DNA of 64,000 nt from Chromobacterium haemolyticum DSM 19808 (GTDB lineage Bacteria > Pseudomonadota > Gammaproteobacteria > Burkholderiales > Chromobacteriaceae). The DNA lies in NCBI RefSeq assembly GCF_000711885.1, contig NZ_JONK01000001.1, forward strand, positions 62,001 through 126,000, given 5' to 3'. This document shows, one piece after another, positions 1 through 8,433 of this stretch (positions are counted from its first letter, which is position 1; every line of letters starts with the position of its first letter). Under the pieces are notes generated by a model. The model saw only the letters and a program-made list of their open reading frames with translations. It was not told the origin of the DNA and made no database searches. A program made the position numbers and the translations under genes.

Positions 1-198
1 ATCGAGGATGCGGAGCAGGCTTTGCGCCAGACCCTGGAGCTGGTGTTGCGAGGACGAGTCGCCACGCTGGACGGCGGGGAGTTGGAGATTCGCGCCGACA
101 GCGTTTGCCTGCACGGAGATGGCGCGCACGCGCTGGAGTTCGCGAGGTTGTTGCGTCGGCGCTTGGAACAGGAGGGCGTGGGCATCATGGCTTTGTGA
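1..198 (+). CDS. pxpA: 5-oxoprolinase subunit A (LamB/YcsF family), C-terminal fragment
   Basis: The window opens inside this gene; 65 codons and a TGA stop remain. The visible end has the pattern RADSVCLHGD followed by a long helix, which is the usual C-terminus of the LamB/YcsF family. PxpA acts with PxpB and PxpC as ATP-dependent 5-oxoprolinase, opening pyroglutamate to glutamate. The genes that follow (DUF969, DUF979, DUF2891 and pyroglutamyl peptidase) fit the same pathway, which strengthens the call. pxpB and pxpC are not in the window and would be expected upstream. The gene is cut only by the window edge. Confidence 0.85.
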   Translation: MEDAEQALRQTLELVLRGRVATLDGGELEIRADSVCLHGDGAHALEFARLLRRRLEQEGVGIMAL

Positions 199-261
199 GC
201 CTTATCCGGAAACTAGAGCCGTCCGCAGGCGGCCATTTCCATCATACAAAGGAGAAACTGC

Positions 262-975
262 ATGGATCTTGCATCCTACCTGCCCCTGGTGGGCATTCCC
301 GTGGTTGTGGCGGGCTTCGCGTTGCGCTTCAATCCGCTGCTGGTGGTCACCGCCGCAGGTCTGAGCACCGGCCTGGCGGTCGGCATGGATCTGGGCGCGC
401 TGTTGGAAACCTTCGGCGAAAAACTCCTCAATAGCCGTCAATTGGCCACCTTTATTCTGATCCTGCCGGTGATCGGCCTGTTGGAGCGTTATGGCCTGAA
501 AGAACGCGCACAGCAATGGATAGCCGGCATTCGCAGCGCCACCACCGCGCGCATCCTGATGCTGTACTTCGTGGTGCGCGAGCTGACCGCCGCGCTGGGT
601 CTGATCAATCTGGGCGGACACGCCCAAACCGTGCGCCCCTTGCTGGCGCCGATGGCCGAGGGCGCCGCGGCCAATCAGCTGGGGGAGCTGCCGCCGGTCT
701 TGCGCGACCGCATCCGCGCCCATGCCGCCGCCTGCGACAATATCGCGGTGTTTTTCGGCGAGGACATCTTCATCGCCTTTGGCGCGTTGTTGTTGATGGA
801 TGCCTTCCTCAAGGAAAACGGCATCGCCAATATCGAACCGCTGCACATCGGCCTGTGGGCGATTCCCACCGCCGTCAGCGCGTTGATCATCCATATGGCG
901 CGCTTGGCGCGGCTTGACGCCAGATTGCAAAGCGATATCGCCGCTTGGCGCGCTCAACAGGAGGCTGCGGCATGA
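262..975 (+). CDS. DUF969 membrane protein, probable 5-oxoproline transporter subunit
   Basis: This 237-residue protein is rich in hydrophobic helices and begins MDLASYLPLVGIPV; the sequence matches the DUF969 family as I know it. DUF969 and DUF979 genes occur as adjacent pairs beside pxpABC in many bacteria and are thought to form a two-part permease. The start follows an AAGGAG ribosome site and lies 63 bases after pxpA. The stop overlaps the next start in ATGA, so the two membrane genes are translationally coupled. A transport role for pyroglutamate is inferred from context and is not shown by any motif. Confidence 0.8.
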   Translation: MDLASYLPLVGIPVVVAGFALRFNPLLVVTAAGLSTGLAVGMDLGALLETFGEKLLNSRQLATFILILPVIGLLERYGLKERAQQWIAGIRSATTARILMLYFVVRELTAALGLINLGGHAQTVRPLLAPMAEGAAANQLGELPPVLRDRIRAHAAACDNIAVFFGEDIFIAFGALLLMDAFLKENGIANIEPLHIGLWAIPTAVSALIIHMARLARLDARLQSDIAAWRAQQEAAA

Positions 976-1958
976 AGGCATGGTTCAGCATCAATGACAT
1001 TTATTATCTGATCGGCATTGTGGTGATGCTCTTGGTGGGCATGACGCTGCGCGACCGCGGCAATCCCAAGCGCTATACCACCGCCTTGTTCTGGTTCTTG
1101 TTCGGTTCCACCTTTTTGTTCGGCGACTTGATAACGGCGGTTCTGGGCAAGGCGATGGCCTATCGCCTGGTGGGCCTCATTGTGATCGCGCTTGCCCTGT
1201 TGGCCGGAGCCGGCTGTTTGGCGTCCGGCAGTTATAGCCAAAGCAGCGATCAGCAGCGACGGGAGGCCGCCAGCCGCCTGGGCAACAAGATTTTCCTGCC
1301 CGCCTTGTTGATTCCGCTGTTGACTGTGGCTTGCACGGTGTTGCTGAAGGATGTCGGGATTGGCGGCGCGGCCTTGTTGGATCAGAAGCATTTGACCTTG
1401 GCCGCCTTGGCGGTGTCCTGCGTCTGCGCGCTGTTGCTGGGATGGAAGCTGACTGGAGGCACCCCGCTGCAGGCGGTGCGCGAATCGCGTCGTCTGGTGG
1501 ACTCCATTGGTTGGGCCGCCATCCTGCCGCAAATGCTGGCGATGCTGGGAGGGGTGTTCGTCGCCGCCAAGACCGGCCAGGCGGTGCAAGAGGTGGTGGG
1601 CCTGTTTGTCGATCCGGACAACCGTTTTCTGCTGGTGGCGATCTACTGTATCGGCATGGCGCTGTTCACCATGATCATGGGCAACGCCTTTGCAGCGTTT
1701 CCGGTGATGACAGCCGGCATCGCGCTGCCTTTCCTGATCGTCGGCCAGCATGCCGACGCCGCTCCGTTGGTGGCCATCGGCATGTATTCCGGCTATTGCG
1801 GCACGCTGATGACGCCCATGGCCGCCAATTACAATATCGTGCCAGCGGCCTTGCTGGAACTGAAGGACAGATACCTGGTGATCAAGACTCAGATTCCCAC
1901 CGCGCTGGCCTTGCTGGGCGTGAATATTCTGTTGATGTATTTCATCGTGTTTCGCTAA
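972..1958 (+). CDS. DUF979 membrane protein, probable 5-oxoproline transporter subunit
   Basis: The product has 328 residues and many transmembrane helices, beginning MKAWFSINDIYYLIG, in the style of the DUF979 family that accompanies DUF969. I chose the ATG at 972 because CAGGAGG lies just upstream and because it overlaps the stop of the preceding gene as ATGA; a longer reading from 945 needs a TTG start and adds nine residues with no family resemblance. It probably forms the second half of a pyroglutamate permease. An intergenic repeat begins directly after its stop codon. Confidence 0.8.
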   Translation: MKAWFSINDIYYLIGIVVMLLVGMTLRDRGNPKRYTTALFWFLFGSTFLFGDLITAVLGKAMAYRLVGLIVIALALLAGAGCLASGSYSQSSDQQRREAASRLGNKIFLPALLIPLLTVACTVLLKDVGIGGAALLDQKHLTLAALAVSCVCALLLGWKLTGGTPLQAVRESRRLVDSIGWAAILPQMLAMLGGVFVAAKTGQAVQEVVGLFVDPDNRFLLVAIYCIGMALFTMIMGNAFAAFPVMTAGIALPFLIVGQHADAAPLVAIGMYSGYCGTLMTPMAANYNIVPAALLELKDRYLVIKTQIPTALALLGVNILLMYFIVFR

Positions 1959-2088
1959 GAACCTGTTCACGATCTGCTGCGCGGTGGCGATACGGCGTTG
2001 AAAACCCCTTAGAAATGCTCATGTGCCATGTGTGCATTCCGCTTTCTCAGCTGTTTTCGCCTTGTCTCGCGAGATCGTGAACAGGCCT
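1959..2088 (+). repeat. Intergenic repeat copy 1 (plus orientation), inside the pyroglutamate operon
   Basis: The ends are exact inverted repeats: CCTGTTCACGATCT at 1962-1975 and AGATCGTGAACAGG at 2072-2085. The core shares CTGCTGCGC, AATGCTCATGTG and TTTTCGCCTTGTCTCG with the copies at 4221, 10732 and 62910 and with the reverse complement of the copy at 47989. Other copies carry CAAAGTCT where this one has CACGATCT, and here both ends changed together. The repeat fills the gap between DUF979 and DUF2891 and stops just before the AAAGGAGG ribosome site of the latter. Confidence 0.8.
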
Positions 2089-2100
2089 AAAGGAGGCTGA

Positions 2101-3111
2101 ATGAATCCGCAACAAGCTTCCGCGCTGGCGGCGCTGCCGCTGGCCGGCCTGGTTCGGGAGTATCCGAACTTTCTGAGCCACTTGCTGAACGGGCCGGATG
2201 ATGCGCGCCCGCCGCGCAGCCTGCATCCCGTGTTCTACGGCTGCTACGACTGGCACTCGGCCGTGCATGGCTTCTGGCTGTTGGCGCGCCTGGCGCGTCG
2301 TTTTCCACGTTTGCCGGAGCAGGCTGATATCGCCGCTCTATTCGCCAGCCATTTTTCGCCGCAGGCTTTCCAGGCAGAGGCGGACTACTTCGCCGCCCCG
2401 GGCCGTACAAGCTATGAGCGGCCTTATGGCTGGGCCTGGTTGCTGGCCTTGGCGCAAGAGCTTGAGGCCTGGGAGGCGCCTCAATCCGGTCAATGGCGCG
2501 AGGCGATGCGGCCGCTGCTGACTTTGATCCGTCAGCGCTGGCTTACGTTTCTCCCTTTGCAGGATTATCCGATCCGCAGCGGCGGGCACGCCAACACTGC
2601 CTTTGCCTTGTTGCTGAGCCTGGACTATGCACGCGCCGCCGACGATGCCGAGCTGGCGCAGGCGCTGGAGGCGGCAGCCCGGCGTTATTTCCTGTCCGAT
2701 GCGGATTATCCGGCGCGCTTGGAGCCAAGCGGCGATGATTTCCTGTCGCCCTGCTTATGCCAGGCTTTGTTGCTTAGCCGGCTGTTGCCGGCCGAGCCGT
2801 TTCGCGATTGGCTGCGCGCTTTCTTGCCCGATTTGCCGCGAAACGCTGTCTTGCTGAGTCCGGTAAAGGTCAGTAACGGCTCGGACCCCAAGATCGGCCA
2901 TCTCATCGGCTTGAATTTGAGCCGCGCCTGGTGTTTGCGCCAGTTGACGGCGGCGCTGCCGGCGGACGACGCTTGGGGGGCTTTGTTGGGCCAAGGCGCG
3001 CGGGCGCATCTGGACGCGGGCCTGCCGCACGTGGTCAGTGGTCATTACACTGGGGAGCATTGGCTGGGGACTTTCGCCTTGCTGGCTTTGGACGAGGGAG
3101 AGCTTGAATGA
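2101..3111 (+). CDS. DUF2891 family protein
   Basis: This 336-residue protein, with no signal peptide or membrane segment, fits the DUF2891 family: it contains the motif [20 protein letters not shown] near residue 40, [10 protein letters not shown] near residue 160, and [18 protein letters not shown] at the end. Repeated helical pairs with conserved aromatic and His residues suggest an alpha/alpha-toroid fold. The biochemical role is not known to me. It starts after an AAAGGAGG site directly downstream of an intergenic repeat and overlaps pcp by ATGA, so it is cotranslated with pyroglutamyl peptidase. That context suggests a role in pyroglutamate or peptide metabolism. Confidence 0.8.
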   Translation: MNPQQASALAALPLAGLVREYPNFLSHLLNGPDDARPPRSLHPVFYGCYDWHSAVHGFWLLARLARRFPRLPEQADIAALFASHFSPQAFQAEADYFAAPGRTSYERPYGWAWLLALAQELEAWEAPQSGQWREAMRPLLTLIRQRWLTFLPLQDYPIRSGGHANTAFALLLSLDYARAADDAELAQALEAAARRYFLSDADYPARLEPSGDDFLSPCLCQALLLSRLLPAEPFRDWLRAFLPDLPRNAVLLSPVKVSNGSDPKIGHLIGLNLSRAWCLRQLTAALPADDAWGALLGQGARAHLDAGLPHVVSGHYTGEHWLGTFALLALDEGELE

Positions 3112-3752
3112 GCAAGATCGTGTTGTTGACGGGTTTCGAACCGTTTGGCGGCGAGAGCGTGAATCCGTCATGGGAGGCTGCGAGCCGGCTGGATGGAGAG
3201 TCGTTGATGGGCGCGGTGGTGGCTGCGAGGCGGCTGCCATGCGTGTTCGGCGAGGCCTTGAGCGTTTTGCGCGGAGAAATGGCCGAATTACGGCCGGCGC
3301 TGGTCGTGGCGGTGGGTCAGGCGGGCGGACGCCCGGAGCTATCCTTGGAGCGGGTGGCGATCAATGTGGACGATGCCCGCATCGCGGATAATGCCGGCCA
3401 TCGGCCGATAGACCGGCCGGTGGTGCCGGGGGGGCCAGCCGCTTATTTTTCCACTTTGCCGATCAAGGCGCAGGCGGCGGCCTTGCGCGCCGCCGGCATT
3501 CCAGCGGCCGTGTCGCAAAGCGCGGGGACCTTTGTCTGCAACCATGTGTTCTACGGCCTGATGCACGCCTTGACCGGCGCGCCCGCGCGCGGCGGTTTCA
3601 TCCACATTCCCTATTTGCCGGAGCAGGCCGCCGCGCATCCGGGCGCGCCCAGCATGAGCCTAGAGATGATAGTCGCCGGTCTGCGGCTGGCCTTGGAAAC
3701 GGCTTTGACCGCGACGGAGGACATTGTCGAGACGGGCGGGGCGACGCACTAG
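3108..3752 (+). CDS. pcp: Pyroglutamyl-peptidase I
   Basis: This cytosolic cysteine peptidase of 214 residues (family C15) releases N-terminal pyroglutamate from peptides. The catalytic triad is visible: Glu81 in [20 protein letters not shown], Cys144 in [11 protein letters not shown], and His166 in GFIHIPYLP. The N-terminus [11 protein letters not shown] is typical. The length equals that of family members. It overlaps the DUF2891 stop by ATGA and is the last gene of the block. It would supply free 5-oxoproline for PxpABC, so the operon covers release, uptake and ring opening. Confidence 0.95.
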   Translation: MSKIVLLTGFEPFGGESVNPSWEAASRLDGESLMGAVVAARRLPCVFGEALSVLRGEMAELRPALVVAVGQAGGRPELSLERVAINVDDARIADNAGHRPIDRPVVPGGPAAYFSTLPIKAQAAALRAAGIPAAVSQSAGTFVCNHVFYGLMHALTGAPARGGFIHIPYLPEQAAAHPGAPSMSLEMIVAGLRLALETALTATEDIVETGGATH

Positions 3753-3758
3753 ACGGCA

Positions 3759-4148
3759 TCATCCCTTGAGCGCGCGCAGCCAGTGCCAGCTGGCGATGCC
3801 GGTCAGGGTGGCCAGCAGCGAGCCGCCGACGTGAACGGCGACGGCGGCCAGCGCCGGCAACAGCCGTTGTTGCTGCAGCAAGGCGATGACTTCGGCGGAG
3901 AAGGTGGAGAAGGTGGTCAGGCCGCCGCAAAAGCCGGTGATGACCAGTAGCCGCCATAGCGGCGACACCCCCGGCGCGCTGGCGAAGAAGGCGACGGCTA
4001 GTCCGATGATGTAGCCGCCGATCAGATTGGCGGCCAGCGTGCCTGGCGGCAGGCTGGGCCATAGACTGTTCAGCTTGACGCCCAGCGCCCAGCGCAACAA
4101 GGCGCCCAACGCTGCGCCGACGGAGATGGCGAGTATGGTTTTCCACAT
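3759..4148 (-). CDS. crcB: Fluoride ion exporter CrcB/FEX
   Basis: This small membrane protein of 129 residues has four predicted helices. Family landmarks are GALLRW near residue 15, [14 protein letters not shown] near residue 45 and [15 protein letters not shown] near residue 75, the last lining the fluoride path. CrcB works as a dual-topology dimer that expels fluoride. I chose the ATG at 4148 ([11 protein letters not shown]) because it gives the normal family length; an upstream ATG at 4193 would add 15 basic residues. I saw no fluoride riboswitch in the leader. It is convergent with pcp, six bases apart. Confidence 0.92.
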   Translation of the reverse strand: MWKTILAISVGAALGALLRWALGVKLNSLWPSLPPGTLAANLIGGYIIGLAVAFFASAPGVSPLWRLLVITGFCGGLTTFSTFSAEVIALLQQQRLLPALAAVAVHVGGSLLATLTGIASWHWLRALKG

Positions 4149-4220
4149 GGAGTCGAGTCTTGCGCGGAAGCAAAACCGTATTGTGCCGGCCATGTGCCGC
4201 CAAGCATAGGCCTGCTTGTT

Positions 4221-4351
4221 AGAACCTGTTCAAAGTCTGTTGCGCTTCGTGGTGCGTTGCACGGTGAGTACAAGCTCAAAATGCGCATGTACCACCCGAC
4301 CATTCCGTTTTTTCGCTGGTTTTCGCCTTGTCTCGACCCTGCTCGCGAGGT
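4221..4351 (+). repeat. Intergenic repeat copy 2 (plus orientation)
   Basis: This copy starts AGAACCTGTTCAAAGTCT and carries the core TTGCGCTTCGTGG, GTGAGTACAAGCTCAAAATG and TTTTCGCCTTGTCTCG. It is close to the reverse complement of the copy at 47989. The right end reads GCTCGCGAGGTTCTC, as if the bases ACTTTGAACA had been lost between GCGAG and GGTTCT. It sits between crcB and the 3' end of the roadblock gene, three bases from the latter's stop codon. Confidence 0.75.
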
Positions 4352-4353
4352 TC

Positions 4354-4716
4354 TCAGAGAATTTCGGCAATGCTGCGCGCCGCGCGTTTGGCGTCGAGAA
4401 AAATCAGACCCAGCTTGGCCTCGCGCCGTGCGATCACGGTCAGCACCGCGTCCGGGCTGGCGTGGCTCATCAGAATGTAGCCGTGCTCTCCCTTGACCAT
4501 CACTTGTTCCAGCCCGCCACGCGCCAGTTCTCGCGCGGTGCGCTCGCCCAGCGAGAGCATCGCAGCGGCCATCGCGCCGACCCGGTCTTCGTCAACCTCC
4601 TGCGGCAGCAGCGCCGCCATGGTTAGGCCGTCGGCGGAAATGATGGCGGATGCTTCTATGTCGGCGGTTGCGCCGTTGAGGTCGCTCAGGATGGATTTGA
4701 GCATCTGTTCACGCAT
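4354..4716 (-). CDS. Roadblock/LC7 domain protein (MglB-like)
   Basis: The product has 120 residues and is almost entirely one roadblock domain: a first helix, then the strand pattern ASAIISADGLTMAALLP, a helix with MAAAMLSLGERTARELARG, and strands EQVMVKGEHGYILM and AVLTVIARREAKLGLIF. Roadblock proteins such as MglB bind Ras-like GTPases and can act as activating proteins or platforms. The ATG at 4716 has GGAG eight bases upstream; a longer start at 4740 lacks support. It is the last of six genes on this strand, and a Ras-like GTPase lies two genes upstream, so it probably works on that protein. Confidence 0.85.
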   Translation of the reverse strand: MREQMLKSILSDLNGATADIEASAIISADGLTMAALLPQEVDEDRVGAMAAAMLSLGERTARELARGGLEQVMVKGEHGYILMSHASPDAVLTVIARREAKLGLIFLDAKRAARSIAEIL

Positions 4717-4766
4717 GGTGTTCTCCAGGGTTTTGTTCAATGCGCCGGCCGTAGCGCGGCCGGGGT

Positions 4767-5399
4767 TCAGGCGTAGCGGCGCGCCAGCAACTCCACCAAG
4801 CCCACAAAGGCTTCGCTTTGCAGCCGAGGTTCGCCGCCTATGATCAACGCGAAGGCCTGCTGCGCCACGTGCAGGGGGTAAAAAGCCAGTTGGCTGCGGC
4901 CGGCCGGGTCCACCGCGGCCCAGGCGGCGCTGCCCAGATTGAGATGGTTCTTGAGCAATAGATGATGCCGACGGCTCAATGACATCAAATCGCCGGCCAG
5001 CGCGGCGATTTCCTCGGCGGTTTCGTGGTGGAAGCCTGCGGTGGCGTAATAGAGGCCGTTATCGTCGGCCAGCAAGGCCTGACCGCTGCCGGACAAAGCC
5101 TCCAGAAGCTCCGGCAGCTGGCTTTCCAGGTTGCCGGCGAGGGCTGGCCGCGGTTCCGCGGTGCCGTGCACGAATTCCAATCGTTGCAATCGATAAAGGG
5201 TGGCCAGCGCCTGTTCCAACTCGTCGTCGCACCATTCGCTGAGCAAGGGTTCGCTCAGCGGCACCGCATGGCCAAGCCGCAGGATGTTGAACAGCAGGCG
5301 ACGGGTCAGGTCGGCTTCGGCTCCCGCTACGGCGTAAAAGGCCCCGGCCGGCGTGGCCATCGGGTAGAGCGGCCCGCTCAGCCGCAGTTCTTCGTTCAT
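4767..5399 (-). CDS. Winged-helix-like plus roadblock-like protein
   Basis: I recognise no exact family for this 210-residue protein. Residues 30-80 (LTRRLLFNILRLGHAVPLSE and the helix DDELEQALATLYRLQRLEFV) look like a winged-helix unit. Residues 95-210 repeat the strand-helix-strand layout of a roadblock domain, with GQALLADDNGLYYATAGFHH and a long central helix. The start overlaps the GTPase stop by ATGA, indicating tight coupling with that protein. The real reading frame starts at 5399; bases further upstream in this frame belong to the GTPase gene. A role as a second GTPase partner is inferred from fold impression and position. Confidence 0.7.
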   Translation of the reverse strand: MNEELRLSGPLYPMATPAGAFYAVAGAEADLTRRLLFNILRLGHAVPLSEPLLSEWCDDELEQALATLYRLQRLEFVHGTAEPRPALAGNLESQLPELLEALSGSGQALLADDNGLYYATAGFHHETAEEIAALAGDLMSLSRRHHLLLKNHLNLGSAAWAAVDPAGRSQLAFYPLHVAQQAFALIIGGEPRLQSEAFVGLVELLARRYA

Positions 5400-5944
5400 T
5401 GCGGTTCTCCCAGACCAGGGTCTATCGAGTACAGCAGCGCCAGCAGCAGTTGTTTGATGTCTTCGCGGCGGCGGCAGTCCACTTCGAACACCGGCGCGTT
5501 CAAGCCGCGCGCGGCGAGGGCTTCGGCGTAGACGTCGGTGGCGGACAGCGGCGCGAGATCGGTCTTGCTGACGCCCAGCGCCAGCGGCGCGCGGCGCAGC
5601 AGCGGTTCGAAGGCGCGCAGGAAGAAGCTGAGATCCTGCAGAGGGTTGGCGCGGCTGTGGTCCAACAGCAGGATCAGACCGATGCTGCCGCGGCTGACGA
5701 TGTCCCACATGAAGTCGAAGCGTTCCTGGCCGGGGGTGCCGTAGAGGTGGACCTTGGTGTCGGCGTCCAGGCGCAGCATGCCGTAGTCCAGGGCTACCGT
5801 GGTGTGGTCCTTGCGATGCAGGGTCATGTCGCTGGCCTTGGCGTCGGTGCGGATCGGGGCGATGTCGCTGATGGCGGCGATGGCGGTGGTCTTGCCAGCG
5901 CCCACGGGGCCGGCGAAGAGGATTTTGTTATCGGGGCTGCGCAT
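5396..5944 (-). CDS. Ras-like small GTPase of the bacterial roadblock-associated type
   Basis: The protein has 182 residues. The P-loop is GPVGAGKTT (residues 12-20). The G3 motif is LYGTPGQERF (68-76), close to Arf/Rab proteins and keeping the switch-II Gln. G4 is SKTD (126-129) rather than NKxD, so guanine recognition is slightly altered. No membrane segment is present. Bacterial GTPases of this group usually sit next to roadblock genes and control polarity or motility, as MglA does in Myxococcus. Here it is flanked by a roadblock-like gene (ATGA overlap) and a receiver-like gene 18 bases upstream. Confidence 0.85.
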   Translation of the reverse strand: MRSPDNKILFAGPVGAGKTTAIAAISDIAPIRTDAKASDMTLHRKDHTTVALDYGMLRLDADTKVHLYGTPGQERFDFMWDIVSRGSIGLILLLDHSRANPLQDLSFFLRAFEPLLRRAPLALGVSKTDLAPLSATDVYAEALAARGLNAPVFEVDCRRREDIKQLLLALLYSIDPGLGEPQ

Positions 5945-5962
5945 GATGGAAGGTCGAGAGGC

Positions 5963-7036
5963 TCACAAGCGGGTCACTTTTTGCAGGAGTCGGGACAAGA
6001 AGCCGGCGCCGTCTGGGCGCAGGGGGCCGGTCGGCGTCGAGCCGGGCCGCACCGGCGCGCTGGATATCACTTTCAGAGGCGGCGCATCGCTGCGCCAGTC
6101 CAGCAGGCCCAAAGCATGGGCCGCGGCCAGGAAGGTGCAGGCGTGTTCGGGGTCCACGCGAAGCAGCCGGATGATGATGCGCAGCGTGGCCGGCGTTTTG
6201 GTCAGCAGCGCGCTCAGGCGCGTCGCATCCGGCAGCGCCTCCAACCGGGTCAGATTGGGCCATTGCCTCAGCCGCAGGGGGGTGTCGGCGCCGATGCCGG
6301 CGGGCAGCCGCCCCTGGCTGCTCCAAATCGCCAGTTGCCATAGCAGCGCCGGTAACGGCTGGGTGACGACGCCGGCGCTGGCGCCGGCGGCCTGCGCCTG
6401 CAATGCGGGCGTATCCTGCCGACACAGCTCGCGCAATTGCTCCGCGGGCTGCAGGCATTGCGCTTGTGCGCGGTCCGGACGCAGCCATAGCAGCGGCCTG
6501 CCATCCACCAGCAATAGCGCCGGCCGCGGTTGGCGGGCCAGCCGCGTGGTCGCGCCGAGCAGGCCGCGGCGCGGGTCGAAACGGGCGATGGAGATCGGCG
6601 GCATGGAAGACGGAGGAGCCGGCGCGGCGGCCGGTTCGGACCGGGGCGCCGTAGCCGGAAGCGGGTCCGTCGCCGGAGCGCGTGTCGGAATAGGTGCGGG
6701 CCCCAGCGCCGCTTGCAGTTGGGGAAACAGGGATTCCACCCGCAGCGGTTTGGTCAGCGTCGGAGCCGGGGCGTGTTCCGGCGGCGTAGAGGCGACGATC
6801 AAGGCGGGCAGCTCTGGGTGGCGGAGGCGGAATTCTTCCCAGGCTTGCCAGCCGATTGGACTGTCGATATCGACGATGGCCAGGTCCGGCAGGTGTTCGC
6901 CGGACGAGGACTCCAGCAAGCGGTAGCGTATGCTGTGGTGCAAACGAAAAGCCATGCGAAGCAGGGCCAGCTTGCGGTCGTCCATGCCGACGGCGAGCAC
7001 GGCGATATCGGAGGCGGGCGGGGTGGGGCGCGGCAT
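5963..7036 (-). CDS. Receiver-like regulatory protein with unknown C-terminal region
   Basis: This protein has 357 residues. Residues 10-115 resemble a response-regulator receiver: DIAVLAVGMDDRKLAL, then LPDLAIVDIDSP with a candidate phospho-acceptor Asp, a hydrophobic strand PALIVAS, and LTKPL supplying the conserved Lys. The acidic pair near the N-terminus is weak, so phosphorylation is uncertain. A Pro/Ala-rich linker (120-170) leads to a C-terminal region with a winged-helix-like segment near residues 265-320. The start at 7036 (MPRPTPPASDIA) is preferred over a longer Arg-rich reading that overlaps the upstream gene. The function is unknown; context suggests an adaptor in the GTPase pathway. 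Confidence 0.65.
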   Translation of the reverse strand: MPRPTPPASDIAVLAVGMDDRKLALLRMAFRLHHSIRYRLLESSSGEHLPDLAIVDIDSPIGWQAWEEFRLRHPELPALIVASTPPEHAPAPTLTKPLRVESLFPQLQAALGPAPIPTRAPATDPLPATAPRSEPAAAPAPPSSMPPISIARFDPRRGLLGATTRLARQPRPALLLVDGRPLLWLRPDRAQAQCLQPAEQLRELCRQDTPALQAQAAGASAGVVTQPLPALLWQLAIWSSQGRLPAGIGADTPLRLRQWPNLTRLEALPDATRLSALLTKTPATLRIIIRLLRVDPEHACTFLAAAHALGLLDWRSDAPPLKVISSAPVRPGSTPTGPLRPDGAGFLSRLLQKVTRL

Positions 7037-7047
7037 GGGCGTTTTGC

Positions 7048-8433
7048 TCAGGCGGCCAGCATGCGCCGATGGGCGGCGTCGGCGTCGGCATCGAAACCGG
7101 CCAGTTGCGCGCTGACCTCCAGCGGCAGCCGCGTCACATGCGAGCGCAGCTGCTGTAAAAGCCAATGGAAGCGAGCACGGTCGTCTTGCCGACGGTAAAG
7201 CTGCAGCAAAGGCGGATAGTTGGCGGCGTCCTCCGGCTGGCTTAGCACAGCCTGTTCCAAGGTTTGGATAGCCATATCGACCTGACCTTCGCTGAGGTAG
7301 GCGTCCGCCTCGCCGCGCGCGTCGACGCTCTCAGTCGGCATCTTGACGGTTTGGCGCGTGACCAGCGGCCGGCGCAGAGGCGCGGAGGCGGGCGGCGCGC
7401 CGCTGAAGCCGAAACTGCGGCCGATTCGCTCCAGCTCCGGCCGTTCGGGGCGTTGCGCCAGCAGATCCAGCACCGGGTGGGCACCGAGCAGCCAACCCGC
7501 GTGGATCAATTGTTCTTTGAGGCTTACGCCATGCTCGCCCAGCGCCAAGTGGAAGCGCCAGAGCGTCCGCGCGTAACGCGGTAATTGGCGCTGTCGGTAA
7601 TGCACATACAGCAGGTCCAGTAGATGCGTCAGCGAGTGAGGCCGCAAGGCCAGCGTCTGCTCTAACGCCGTGGTTGCGGCAGCGTATTCTTGCCAGCGCA
7701 GCCAGACTTTGGCCCGGCGTTCGGCTGGCAAGAGCGCGGCGATGACGTCTTTCTCTCTTTCGTTCAGCGGGAACAGCGGGGCGCAGCCATGCAGCAAGGC
7801 TTGGGGCCGTTTGGCATCGATGGATGGCGACGGCGACGGGCGGGAGGGGTGGATGGCCGCCGTTGTCTCCTCCGTGGCCTCTTCCGACAGGTCCGGCGCG
7901 TCGTCGCCCAGACGCAGGCCGATCTCCTCCGGCCCCCAGCCCAGTCCCTGCTCCGCCAATACTCGCAGGGACAGGTGGTTGCGCTCGACGCGCAGCCCGG
8001 CCTCCACCGCCTGCTCCAGGGCTTCCCGTCCTATCAGCGCCAGATCGTGCTGGCGTTCCAGCATCAAGGCGTAGTCGTCCAGCGCCCCGGTTTGCAGGTA
8101 TAGGCCGGCCAGCCTTTTAAGCTGCTTGCCGGAGTGCGGCGCCAGCCGGTCCACGTAGTGACGCAAGGCTTGCGCGGCCTGTTCCAGATAGCCGAACTCG
8201 ATGAAGATGTCGACTTCGGCGAGCGAATCGAGCTCATCCACCTGATAGGGCAGCTCGGCGTCGCCGGTGTCCGCAGGCTCCGGTTCCGCCATCTGTATGT
8301 CGGCGTTCCGCGCTTGCGCGGCGCGGTCGCGGCGCGCTTGCCAGCGCAGCGCGGCCAGCAAGCTCAGTAGGCCCATGATCAGCGCCAGGCCGGCGACAAG
8401 GTCGAAATTGCTCTGCGGCAGCCAGTCAGTCAT
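7048..8433 (-). CDS. FimV-like membrane-anchored TPR protein
   Basis: The protein has 461 residues. One transmembrane helix lies at residues 10-30 (FDLVAGLALIMGLLSLLAAL). The rest is cytoplasmic or periplasmic helical repeat: EVDIFIEFGYLEQAAQALRH near residue 75 and the C-terminal unit EADAYLSEGQVDMAIQTLEQ are TPR-like and recall the C-terminal part of FimV, which organises cell poles and type IV pili. A Pro/Ser-rich stretch near residue 200 separates two helical halves. Its start overlaps the stop of the ODP gene by eight bases. It could be the membrane anchor of the GTPase system. Orthology to FimV itself is not claimed. Confidence 0.65.
   Translation of the reverse strand: MTDWLPQSNFDLVAGLALIMGLLSLLAALRWQARRDRAAQARNADIQMAEPEPADTGDAELPYQVDELDSLAEVDIFIEFGYLEQAAQALRHYVDRLAPHSGKQLKRLAGLYLQTGALDDYALMLERQHDLALIGREALEQAVEAGLRVERNHLSLRVLAEQGLGWGPEEIGLRLGDDAPDLSEEATEETTAAIHPSRPSPSPSIDAKRPQALLHGCAPLFPLNEREKDVIAALLPAERRAKVWLRWQEYAAATTALEQTLALRPHSLTHLLDLLYVHYRQRQLPRYARTLWRFHLALGEHGVSLKEQLIHAGWLLGAHPVLDLLAQRPERPELERIGRSFGFSGAPPASAPLRRPLVTRQTVKMPTESVDARGEADAYLSEGQVDMAIQTLEQAVLSQPEDAANYPPLLQLYRRQDDRARFHWLLQQLRSHVTRLPLEVSAQLAGFDADADAAHRRMLAA

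Noticed and set aside
202-981. Minus-strand open frame opposite the DUF969 gene
   Set aside because: Its composition (many Gln, His and Arg) is that of an antisense frame, and the DUF969 gene has family resemblance and a ribosome site.
4149-4230. Fluoride riboswitch before crcB
   Set aside because: The conserved fluoride-aptamer sequence was not found in the leader.
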